Assembly: GCA_020061465.1 (NCBI GenBank)
Contig: JAGUYG010000024.1
Location: forward strand, 1-64,000
DNA: 64,000 nt
Reading direction: 5' to 3'
Source: Ignavibacteriales bacterium
GTDB lineage: Bacteria > Bacteroidota > Ignavibacteria > Ignavibacteriales > Ignavibacteriaceae
In this document: positions 37,044 through 45,406 of the stretch, one piece after another
Numbering within the stretch: the stretch's first letter is position 1
Layout of the letters: each line of letters starts with the position of its first letter
Notes under the pieces: generated by a model
The model's input: the letters and a program-made list of their open reading frames with translations, nothing else
Told to the model about the DNA's origin: nothing
The model's database searches: none
Position numbers and translations under genes: made by a program

Positions 37044-39227
37044 ATGAAAGCATTACTACTTTTATCAACCTTCTTATTTACAACACTCCTATTATCTGCT
37101 TCAAAAAATGGAAACAAAATGATGCATCTCAAAAAAGTAAACCACGAAATTGAAATAGACGGAAGAATAGACCCTGTTTGGGATACAGCCGATTCGGTTT
37201 CGGATTTTACACAGCATCAGCCTTATTACGGGAAGGAGCCGACGCGCAGGACTGTTGCAAAACTTCTTACAACAGATGAAGCGCTTTATTGTCTTATCGT
37301 TTCTTACGATGATTATAAGAATATCCAAAAAATTACCGGAAAGCACGATGATTCCGGAGGTGATTTTGTTTCACTTATGCTGGATACTTTTGGCGACAAA
37401 CGAACCGCTTACAAATTTGCAGTTTCAGCTTCCGGTATTACAAGTGATGCACGTTTGCTTGATGACGCACGCAATAGGGATTACAATTGGGACGGCGTCT
37501 GGTTCGCTTCTTCTGAAATTTATGACTGGGGTTATGTGGTAGAAATGAAAATCCCTTATCGTTCAATTCAGTACGATGAACATCTTACAGAGTGGGGGCT
37601 TGATTTTGACAGATGGATACCTGCATTAAATGAAGATATTTACTGGTGCAGCTACGAAGAAAACGAAGGACAACGTATTTCAAAATTCGGAAAACTATTG
37701 TTTGAGGATTTTCAGCCTTCTGTAAAAGGATTGAATTTAGAAATTTATCCTGTTGGATTAACTAAAGCCGAATATCTAAGCAGCGGGAAATACAAAATTG
37801 AACCGCAAGCCGGCATAGATATTTTTTACAACCCATCACCTAAACTGACTTATCAATTAACTGCAAACCCGGATTTTGCGCAGATTGAAGCAGACCCTTA
37901 TGATTTTAACATTTCAAGATATGAATCATACTTTAGTGAGCGCCGTCCCTTCTTTACCGAAGGCAACGAAATCTTTATGCCTTCGGGTAAAGAAAGCGGA
38001 TCTGGTTTTTACAGCCCTATGGAATTGTTTTATTCAAGAAGAATCGGGAAAAAATTACCCGACGGTTCGGAGGTACCTTTGATATTTGGGACGAAAGCTT
38101 TCGGTAGAATCGGCGAATTTGAATACGGCGGTTTTTTAGCCATGACCGGTGAAAAAAAATACTTGTTGAATAATGAAGAACAGATTGAGTCTCGTGCATA
38201 CTTTGGTTCAGCACGAATTAAAAAACAGATCATGGGTAACTCCTCTATAGGTTTGTTATTTGTAGGAAAACATACAAAAGATAACAATTACGGGGTGCTC
38301 GATATTGACGGAGCGTTTAGAGAATCAAATTGGCAGCTATCCTATCAGCTTGCCCGATCGTTCAAGAACAGTGAAGGAGATTATGCCGCCTCTGCCGGAT
38401 TTTTAATGTTCGGTGAAAAGTGGCTTAACCTTGCTCGCTTTAGATATGTGGGAGAACAGTTTGATGTTAACCAGGTGGGTTTTGTGCCTTGGAGAGGGAC
38501 AGTTAGTTTTGTGGGTATTTCAGGTCCGAGATGGTACTTTGAAGATGGGTATATCAGATCGATAATTATATACGGCGGGGCTTCGCTTTATCACGAAAAA
38601 GTAGATTCATATACTGATCATGGGGCGGTGATTGGTTTCAATATGCAGTTACGCGATAATTGGGGATATGAAATTAATTTTTTCGCGGGCAACTCAAAAG
38701 ATGCAGATAAAAAATTTACTTCGTACGAAATCTCCTTGAGTTCATGGTATCATATCTCTCCGAAATGGAGAGGGAATCTATGGAGCGGTTACTCGAAAAC
38801 TTATAACTTTTACCGCGATTATCTTGCATACTATTCATGGATGGGCTCGTACGTTTCCTGGAATGCGCTCGATATCCTTTCGTTAGGCACCTCTCTTAAT
38901 ATCTGGCTGGAAGGAAAGCCCGAAGGTGGTATTGAAGATATTACTTATAATGCCAGACCATTCTTTTCCCTAACTCCCGTAAACAATTTAAACGTCCGGC
39001 TTTATGTTGATGATGTATTCGTTAAATCTACCGATAGAATGGAACAAATAATTTTGGGATTACTTTTTTCGTACAACTTCTCACCTAAGAGCTGGATTTA
39101 TTTTGCACTAAACGAGTTTAGAGACAGAAGCGATGAATTTGATGGTGTGGGAAATATAATTCATAACAGAATGCATGTTACAGATAGAGCAGGTGTATTT
39201 AAGATTAAGTATTTGTATTATTTTTAA
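37044..39227 (+). CDS. DUF5916-type outer-membrane protein with N-terminal CBM9-like domain
   Basis: A 727-aa exported protein. After a signal peptide (about residues 1-20) comes a carbohydrate-binding family-9-like domain: KKVNHEIEIDGRIDPVWDTA, and WDGVWFASSEIYDWGYVVEM with IPYRSIQY. The rest (from about 215: YNPSPKLTYQLTANPDFAQI, EADPYDFNISRYESYFSERR, PFFTEGNEIF) is the DUF5916 signature, predicted as an outer-membrane barrel. It ends in aromatic residues. Ligand unknown. Confidence 0.8.
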   Translation: MKALLLLSTFLFTTLLLSASKNGNKMMHLKKVNHEIEIDGRIDPVWDTADSVSDFTQHQPYYGKEPTRRTVAKLLTTDEALYCLIVSYDDYKNIQKITGKHDDSGGDFVSLMLDTFGDKRTAYKFAVSASGITSDARLLDDARNRDYNWDGVWFASSEIYDWGYVVEMKIPYRSIQYDEHLTEWGLDFDRWIPALNEDIYWCSYEENEGQRISKFGKLLFEDFQPSVKGLNLEIYPVGLTKAEYLSSGKYKIEPQAGIDIFYNPSPKLTYQLTANPDFAQIEADPYDFNISRYESYFSERRPFFTEGNEIFMPSGKESGSGFYSPMELFYSRRIGKKLPDGSEVPLIFGTKAFGRIGEFEYGGFLAMTGEKKYLLNNEEQIESRAYFGSARIKKQIMGNSSIGLLFVGKHTKDNNYGVLDIDGAFRESNWQLSYQLARSFKNSEGDYAASAGFLMFGEKWLNLARFRYVGEQFDVNQVGFVPWRGTVSFVGISGPRWYFEDGYIRSIIIYGGASLYHEKVDSYTDHGAVIGFNMQLRDNWGYEINFFAGNSKDADKKFTSYEISLSSWYHISPKWRGNLWSGYSKTYNFYRDYLAYYSWMGSYVSWNALDILSLGTSLNIWLEGKPEGGIEDITYNARPFFSLTPVNNLNVRLYVDDVFVKSTDRMEQIILGLLFSYNFSPKSWIYFALNEFRDRSDEFDGVGNIIHNRMHVTDRAGVFKIKYLYYF

Positions 39228-39482
39228 CGATTAGTGCGTTTCTTTTAAGTAGAAATTTAGTCAGTTATTCTGTATTTAACTCACCTCACGCAGAATCTTA
39301 AAAAACATATATAAATGATTTTTCCCACAGAAATCTATGGTGGAAAGCTAAATGGTTTTAAGCCTTCCTGATAGCTTTGAAAATCATTTTGCTAAATTTT
39401 AGTATAGTGCCTTGAAGGATAATGCGTAAAGTAAGTTATTATATTTGTTTACAAATATTTTTATTAATGATAGGACAGATGA

Positions 39483-40067
39483 ATGATTGATTTATTATTA
39501 CTTCTTGAAAATCATATAGCATTACTTCGACCACTTGAAATAAATGATTACTATTCATTTCTTCAAATTGCTTTTGATAAAAATATTTGGTTAAGAACTA
39601 CAAACAGAATTGAATCAAAAGAAGATTTAATGAAATATGTGGAAGATTCAATTAAAGAACGCGAGAAAGATTCTCGTTATCCATACACAATAATAGATAA
39701 GCGTGTAAATCGTATCGCAGGATGCACGAGTTACGGAAATGTTTCCGAAAAAGATAAGCGGTTGGAAATCGGCTGGACGTGGCTCGGCAAGGATTTTCAA
39801 GGGATGGGACTAAACAAAGCGTGTAAATTTCTCTTAATTCAGAATGCATTTGAAAAGCTTGGTTTCGAACGTGTTGAATTTAAAACGGATGTACTTAATA
39901 TGCAGTCACGAAAAGCATTAGAGAAAATAGGAGCCGTTGAAGAGGGGGTTTTGCGCAGTCATACACTTATGCCGGATGGAAGTAGACGCGACACAATTTA
40001 TTATAGTATTTTGAAGCCAGAATGGATGAATATCAAGCAGACAATTTTTAAAGAATATTTGCAGTAA
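39483..40067 (+). CDS. GNAT-family N-acetyltransferase (RimJ/RimL-like)
   Basis: A 194-aa protein of the RimJ/RimL type. RPLEINDYYSFLQIA at the start, LEIGWTWLGKDFQGMGLNKA (acetyl-CoA loop) and LNMQSRKALEKIGAVEEGVL are the conserved segments. Substrate unknown. It stands alone, just upstream of a broken antitoxin gene. Confidence 0.88.
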   Translation: MIDLLLLLENHIALLRPLEINDYYSFLQIAFDKNIWLRTTNRIESKEDLMKYVEDSIKEREKDSRYPYTIIDKRVNRIAGCTSYGNVSEKDKRLEIGWTWLGKDFQGMGLNKACKFLLIQNAFEKLGFERVEFKTDVLNMQSRKALEKIGAVEEGVLRSHTLMPDGSRRDTIYYSILKPEWMNIKQTIFKEYLQ

Positions 40068-40138
40068 TGAGGAACATATTTGTACTTTATTTTATCTTAA
40101 TTAGGTATTAATGTGCACTTAAAAATATGGAGTAAAAA

Positions 40139-40398
40139 ATGCCAATAATTAAATCTATATCCGCTTTGAGAAACAAGACAAGAGAAATTGAGCTGTATGC
40201 CATAAAGAAAACAAACCCGTTTATCTTACAACAAATGGTGAAGGGGATTTAGTCGTAATGAGTATTAATCATTATGAACGGCTCAAGGCGAGGCTTGAAC
40301 TTTTTGAGAAATTAAGTGTCGCTCAAGCTCAATCTGTCAAAGGGGAAAAAGGAATTACTAATAATTGTATAATGAAAAAATTCAGAAGGATTAAATAA
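40139..40398 (+). pseudogene. Frameshifted Phd/YefM-type antitoxin
   Basis: The ATG at 40139 gives MPIIKSISALRNKTREIELY and stays in frame to about 40215, then stops early. From 40216 the neighbouring frame continues with PVYLTTNGEGDLVVMSINHY, then ERLKARLELFEKLSVAQAQS, the typical Phd/YefM sequence. A one-base deletion near 40210-40216 explains the break. No RelE/ParE toxin gene follows, so the module seems decayed. Confidence 0.75.
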
Positions 40399-40433
40399 CA
40401 CAAAGTCAATAATAGTATGATCAAAATTTTTTC

Positions 40434-40808
40434 ATGGAAACATTAATATTTTTCTGCGGAATATTTAATCTGTTATTTTTGATCTTCCACGCTTTCTTCT
40501 GGAAATTATTTGATTGGAAAAAAAACTTAAACAAACTCATGTTTCACAACAAAGCCATAATGCAAGTTTTGAATTTGAAGCTGATGTATGTTTTTTTATT
40601 CTTTGCAGCAATATGTTTCTTCTTTACTAACGAATTGCTTTATACAAATTTCGGTAATTACATATTGATTGTAATCTCAATCTTCTGGTTGACGAGGTTT
40701 GTTGAGCAGTTAGTTTTTTTTAATAACAAAAGCGTTATTGAAAAACTATTGATATTAATATTTGCAATAGGAACGATTATACATATCGCTCCCCTAATAT
40801 TTTTGTAG
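40434..40808 (+). CDS. Small membrane protein of unknown function
   Basis: A 124-aa protein with four hydrophobic segments (LIFFCGIFNLLFLIFHAFF; VLNLKLMYVFLFFAAICFFF; ILIVISIFWLTRFVEQLVFF; LLILIFAIGTIIHIAPLIF). No family recognised. It overlaps no other gene and ends before a convergent gene. Confidence 0.5.
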   Translation: METLIFFCGIFNLLFLIFHAFFWKLFDWKKNLNKLMFHNKAIMQVLNLKLMYVFLFFAAICFFFTNELLYTNFGNYILIVISIFWLTRFVEQLVFFNNKSVIEKLLILIFAIGTIIHIAPLIFL

Positions 40809-40857
40809 CTATATGGCTGGTGATAACTTTTTATTCCTGAGAAATTCATTTCATTAT

Positions 40858-42039
40858 TCATTCCGGTTTATAACAAACAAAAACTTCCCCACCTCCTTCG
40901 GCTGGTAAAATTGCAGCACTTCTCGATACTTCCGCATAGGCAATGAATTTTTCCGGTCTGCCGAAACCGAAATTAACATCTCTTAAAGGCATACGGGTAA
41001 GGTTTGTAATTATCATTCCGCTTTCGGGATGACGCAGATGCAACTGCTCCATAACACTTAATCCTTTTTGCTTTCGCAGATTCTCAAGGGTAGTTAATGA
41101 ATTTCTTATATAATCGCCTTTAATCTTGTTGATGGATTCTTTTATCAGCAAAGCTAAATCTTCTATAGAAGTTTCTGATAGTTCATTAAATTCGATTGAA
41201 GCAGAAGCAAAGCTTAACGCGCATCCAAAATAATTTTTAGGGAAGCCTGCCAGCACTCTTCGAAAATCAAAAGGGCAGGTAACATACGTTTGGGGATTAT
41301 CCTCGCTTCTATTCCAATGAGGAACATATTTTTTCCACAGCATTGCCGTAATCCAATCGTTTTCAGAAAAGGTTACGTTGTGTTTTTTATTTGCCGCATC
41401 AATGCCGGCTTTTATGATTTCATCGGGAATAAAAATTCGTTCAGTAATTAATTTTTTCGTTTGAACACCGCCTCGTTCTGCTCCGTAAAAGAGTCCGCAA
41501 TCCGAATATACTTTTTCTTTGGTTATAACGTCGTCACCGTTATTTAAATATGATGAAACAATATCGCGGGAAATATGCGGCTTAATAAAATTTTCTCCTC
41601 TGTAAATTCGTGCCCATGAAGTAAGGAAATGGAAATAACTAAAACCGTCAACCAATGCATGTGAAATACTTACTGCGAGAACTGATCCGTTCGGAGCTTG
41701 TGTCAATTTAATTTTTGTCAGCGGTTCATCTGTTAAAGAATTAACCGGTGTTATAAAATCTTCAATTCGTGCATTCTTTTCAAAATTCACTTCCGAATCG
41801 ATAATATCGATTGTTAATCCATCTTCAGAAATATGATATTCATAATCGTATTCAGAAATTTTTTTCAACTTGCTTTTTAGTATCGGGAAATAAACCAAAG
41901 CTTCATTCAAACTTTCGATCAACTTTTTATGGTCAAATCGGTGTGAATAAAAGAATGCAAATGTAATAGGCTGTGAAGCCGCTCCGGTGAAAATATAGTC
42001 TACCGGGCTTAGTTGGGATGAATTCATAAATTCGGACAC
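40858..42039 (-). CDS. BAHD-like acyltransferase
   Basis: A 393-aa protein resembling the plant-type BAHD/transferase family (acyl-CoA-dependent O- or N-acylation). The catalytic H-x-x-x-D motif is SHALVDGFSYF at about residue 128. A second motif near the C-terminus, DVNFGFGRPEK, corresponds to the structural DFGWG motif. ALVYFPILKSKLKK near residue 50 is also typical. The family is uncommon in bacteria. The substrate is unknown; condensation-like acyltransferases are the alternative. No pathway neighbours. Confidence 0.65.
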   Translation of the reverse strand: MSEFMNSSQLSPVDYIFTGAASQPITFAFFYSHRFDHKKLIESLNEALVYFPILKSKLKKISEYDYEYHISEDGLTIDIIDSEVNFEKNARIEDFITPVNSLTDEPLTKIKLTQAPNGSVLAVSISHALVDGFSYFHFLTSWARIYRGENFIKPHISRDIVSSYLNNGDDVITKEKVYSDCGLFYGAERGGVQTKKLITERIFIPDEIIKAGIDAANKKHNVTFSENDWITAMLWKKYVPHWNRSEDNPQTYVTCPFDFRRVLAGFPKNYFGCALSFASASIEFNELSETSIEDLALLIKESINKIKGDYIRNSLTTLENLRKQKGLSVMEQLHLRHPESGMIITNLTRMPLRDVNFGFGRPEKFIAYAEVSRSAAILPAEGGGEVFVCYKPE

Positions 42040-42095
42040 TTAATATTAAAATATGAGAAATAACTATAAGCTTGATTTCTTATTACAAGACTCAA

Positions 42096-42440
42096 CTATA
42101 TCTGTTTTAGAATGATTTCTATTTGGATTTTTAGTTTAGGAATATCACCCCCCAAAATATCCCAGACTACTTTAGTGTCAATTCCAAAGTATTCATGAAT
42201 TAATAAATTCCTTAAGCCAACTATTTCCCGCCACTGGATTTCTTTATATAACTTCTTAAAAGCTGGAGAAATGTGATTTGCTGCTTCGCCTATAATTTCT
42301 AACTGCTTTACGGCAGCAAATTGCATCATTGAGTTGGATTCAAAATTCTCATAAGAAATATTAGTGATGTATTTTTCAATTTCTTCGATGGCATCAGAGA
42401 TATGTTGAAGCCTTGCCTTATCCCCAATCTTACTTTTCAT
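42096..42440 (-). CDS. HepT-like (DUF86) HEPN toxin
   Basis: A 114-aa classical DUF86 protein: RLQHISDAIEEIEKY at the N-terminus, KQLEIIGEAANHIS, and GLRNLLIHEYFGID with the R-X4-H-X-Y RNase motif (Arg77, His82, Tyr84). It overlaps its antitoxin gene by 11 bp. This is the second HEPN/MNT pair in the window and is not closely similar to the first. Confidence 0.88.
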   Translation of the reverse strand: MKSKIGDKARLQHISDAIEEIEKYITNISYENFESNSMMQFAAVKQLEIIGEAANHISPAFKKLYKEIQWREIVGLRNLLIHEYFGIDTKVVWDILGGDIPKLKIQIEIILKQI

Positions 42441-42717
42441 AGATTAAAATTTTATCCTTTTCTATAAATGGTTGGATATATTTTGATATTCCTTTGCTTG
42501 ACAGCAGATCGACCTTTTTACTTAATAATTCTTCAAGCTCAAGCTGCATTTTAACAAATTCTAAACCAATCGGTTTTGAATAATCTAATTCGACTAAGAT
42601 ATCAACGTCACTACTTTTGTTAGATTCGCTCCTTGCCTCTGAGCCAAATATATAAGCGCGTAAAACGGGTTTGTTTCTAAAGAAAGTTTTCAATCGCTTT
42701 TTTAATTCTTTATTCAT
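42430..42717 (-). CDS. MntA-type nucleotidyltransferase antitoxin
   Basis: A 95-aa minimal nucleotidyltransferase with IFGSEARSESNKSSDVDILV giving the G-S-X10-D-X-D signature (Gly25, Ser26, Asp37, Asp39) and VDLLS downstream for the third acidic residue. It lies upstream of, and overlaps, the DUF86 toxin. Confidence 0.88.
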   Translation of the reverse strand: MNKELKKRLKTFFRNKPVLRAYIFGSEARSESNKSSDVDILVELDYSKPIGLEFVKMQLELEELLSKKVDLLSSKGISKYIQPFIEKDKILIYEK

Positions 42718-42776
42718 CGGTAAACATACTTCTTGTTGTTTATATTAAATTAGCTTAAAGATTTTTAAAAATCACT

Positions 42777-45098
42777 TTACATATCAAAAAAACTTAGCTG
42801 CCCGGGCTTCGCAATTGAATCGAACGATTTGCCCAATAATGTTAACACAGAATCGGCTATTGGTTTAATTTGCTTTTCAATGTAATGCTCATAGTCGATA
42901 TCGTTGTGTTTCAATTCTATCGGTATTGGTCCGCGCTCCGTAATTACGTAGTAAACCACACCTTCGGCTTTATTTAACATCTTTGCTGCTTTTACGTGCT
43001 GCGGAATATTCTTAGTGTATTGATCTACTTCCTTCCTCAGCCTTTTCCTGTAAACAAGCTTGTTATCGTAATCCCCCGCATAAACTTTTTTAACAATGCT
43101 TCTAATCCATTCTTCGACTTCCAAATTCTTAAATATCCTTTCATAAAGCTCTACCTGAAATTCTTTTGCAAGTCGGGTCCAATCCGATCTTACGAATTCC
43201 ATTCCGACAAATTCTATTCTTTCAGAACCATTCTCGATCAGAAGTCCGGCATATCTTTTTTTAGCGCCCACTTCAGCACCGCGTGCAGGCGTAATGATGA
43301 ATTTTTTATAATGTTTTTCAAATTCAATTTCCAGGTGCGATTCAGCGTTGTAATCTTCCCTGAGCTTTTTGAACCAATAAACATTCAATTCTTCAACAAG
43401 ATTTTTTCCGATTTGCACAGCATTATCCCCCTCACCTTCTTTAAGCCTTACGAACAAAGAATCCGTATCGCCGTAAACAGTTTCGTATCCTTTCGCTTCA
43501 AGATAATCTTTACTTCCGATCAACAGCCATTGTCCTGTAGATGTAATTGCAGAAGGAAGATCGGGGTGATAAAAGCGGCAGCCATAAGACCCCATAACAC
43601 CGTAAAAGCTGTTCATTAAAATTTTAATTGCCTGTGCTAATTGCCTATCCCCTTTTTCTTTTGCATGTGTTCTTTGTTCACTAAGCCATGTAATAAATTT
43701 AGGTAAGAAGTTTTTGGTAGAAGAAAAACGATATCCTTTTGGAGTAACAACCGGATTGATATTCGACAGTAATCTCGAAAGCGGATCTATCTTAAAAGTT
43801 TGAATGATAGATGGGTACAAACTTTTGAAGTCCATTACAATCACGTCGTCATAAATTCCAGGTTTGGGCTCCAGCACATAACCGCCGGCGGCATGGTCCA
43901 ACTCCTGCAAGTCTCTCACATTCGGAGCTACAAAACCTGCGCGGTGAAGCTTGGGTAAAAAGAAATGATCGAAAGCCGCCGTCATCATACCTAATTGGTC
44001 CATCAGCAGTCCCGAAAGCTGTGCACGACGAATGTATAATTCTATTAATCCTGCTCTCCGGAAAATATCGGTTACAAGCATTGCATCGTTCAAATTATAT
44101 TCAGCCAGTTTTACTTTGTCTTCAACGAACAGTCGTTCAATCTCTTGTATTTTATTTTGATCGGGAGTAATGCTCTTTCCCATTCCCAATAATTCCTGTG
44201 CCACTGTTTCGAGCTTAAAATCTTCAAAAGTGAAGAATGATGCTCTTAATGAAGGTGGACCGTCTATGACAATACGCCCGGGTATGGATGCAAAATATCC
44301 TCCGGCTTTTCTGCTCTTTAGAGTAATTCTTCCGCCGCCTCTTGAAATGCCGAAAGGCATGAATAGCTCGGTACATTTTCTTTCAAGAAACATCAAATCA
44401 AATCCTATTACATGCCAGCCTATGATTACATCGGGATCGATCTCCCTAAACCAATCTAAAAAATTTTTAAGAAGCTCTTCTTCATTTGGGAGAAAAGAAA
44501 TTTCCTTCAGCGGTTTACGCAGAGGTTCTCCTAACATAAAAACATGTTTAACTTCCTTAGCACCGGTTACATGTACACCGATTGAATAAAGCAAATCATT
44601 CTTTGAACCGGTTTCAATATCTATCGAGGCAACTGTAAGTTCAGGTGTTATTTCACACGGTTCAATTTTCGGATTTGTGAAGCTTAATAACCTGTCTCGC
44701 TTAATTGCCGAACCGGTAATCTGTATCTGTGCATTTATAAACCTTTCCATTAAATATCTGCGTACAGGATCAACATCAGATTCAAATGTGGGAATATTTT
44801 GTGCGGAAAGTTCGGACACTGCCGTCAGCAAGTCTCTTTGGGAATTAAAATATAAAGCATCTACTTTGTCGCGTGAAAAGGAAGAAAGCTTAACGCTCTT
44901 TCGTTTGTAATTTACCGATAATTTTAATTCGGGAGTTTTTCTTTCAACAAAAAAAACAGGTTTCGAATTGTTTATGATGATTTCCACCGGACCAAGTTCA
45001 TTGGATTTTCCTATAAAGCGTAAAACATTCCTGCTGCGGATGTCCTGCCATTCGCCAGTAAGAATGAAAACCTTTGTTGTAATTAATTTCTCATCCAT
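42777..45098 (-). CDS. polB: Family B DNA polymerase (Pol II)
   Basis: A 773-aa polymerase with proofreading exonuclease. The exonuclease motif I is SIDIETG (Asp160, Glu162), exo II GWHVIGFDLMFLE and exo III is EYNLNDAMLVTDIF. The polymerase motifs are DFKSLYPSI (A), KILMNSFYGVMGS (B) and YGDTDSLFV (C), plus KKRYAGL. Length is close to E. coli Pol II (783 aa). This enzyme acts in translesion synthesis and repair; no SOS operator is visible. Confidence 0.93.
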   Translation of the reverse strand: MDEKLITTKVFILTGEWQDIRSRNVLRFIGKSNELGPVEIIINNSKPVFFVERKTPELKLSVNYKRKSVKLSSFSRDKVDALYFNSQRDLLTAVSELSAQNIPTFESDVDPVRRYLMERFINAQIQITGSAIKRDRLLSFTNPKIEPCEITPELTVASIDIETGSKNDLLYSIGVHVTGAKEVKHVFMLGEPLRKPLKEISFLPNEEELLKNFLDWFREIDPDVIIGWHVIGFDLMFLERKCTELFMPFGISRGGGRITLKSRKAGGYFASIPGRIVIDGPPSLRASFFTFEDFKLETVAQELLGMGKSITPDQNKIQEIERLFVEDKVKLAEYNLNDAMLVTDIFRRAGLIELYIRRAQLSGLLMDQLGMMTAAFDHFFLPKLHRAGFVAPNVRDLQELDHAAGGYVLEPKPGIYDDVIVMDFKSLYPSIIQTFKIDPLSRLLSNINPVVTPKGYRFSSTKNFLPKFITWLSEQRTHAKEKGDRQLAQAIKILMNSFYGVMGSYGCRFYHPDLPSAITSTGQWLLIGSKDYLEAKGYETVYGDTDSLFVRLKEGEGDNAVQIGKNLVEELNVYWFKKLREDYNAESHLEIEFEKHYKKFIITPARGAEVGAKKRYAGLLIENGSERIEFVGMEFVRSDWTRLAKEFQVELYERIFKNLEVEEWIRSIVKKVYAGDYDNKLVYRKRLRKEVDQYTKNIPQHVKAAKMLNKAEGVVYYVITERGPIPIELKHNDIDYEHYIEKQIKPIADSVLTLLGKSFDSIAKPGQLSFFDM

Positions 45099-45164
45099 TG
45101 AATACTCGCAGCTTTATATTAAGCCATTATTAAAAAGGATGAATTTATCACTTACTTATTCACG

Positions 45165-45232
45165 TTACGCAAAAACGCAATTTTGTAACCTTCGAGGTCT
45201 TAGTCAGTGACCTCGAAGGTTTAGCTGCGTAA
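45165..45232. repeat. Palindromic element with nested stems
   Basis: AACCTTCGAGGTC (45187-45199) and GACCTCGAAGGTT (45209-45221) form a perfect 13-bp stem with a 9-nt loop. Outer TTACGCA (45165-45171) and TGCGTAA (45226-45232) add a second inverted pair. It lies between the polB and amidase-like genes, upstream of both, and resembles a dispersed mobile palindrome. Confidence 0.65.
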
Positions 45233-45406
45233 GGTGATTTACTTGCTCTGAAACTACTATCAAAATTAGGTTAATTATTGAAAATATGCTGTGCAAAAAG
45301 AGAGGCTGAAAGAAGTAAAGATTATCCAGGCTAAATAATTTTTTTTATACCAAACCTTTTATAATTTTTACCAATAATATTTAGAATTAAATCCCGGAAT
45401 GCTGAA

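Noticed and set aside
42996-43619. 207-codon frame opposite polB
   Set aside because: Antisense to conserved polymerase motifs; a shadow frame.
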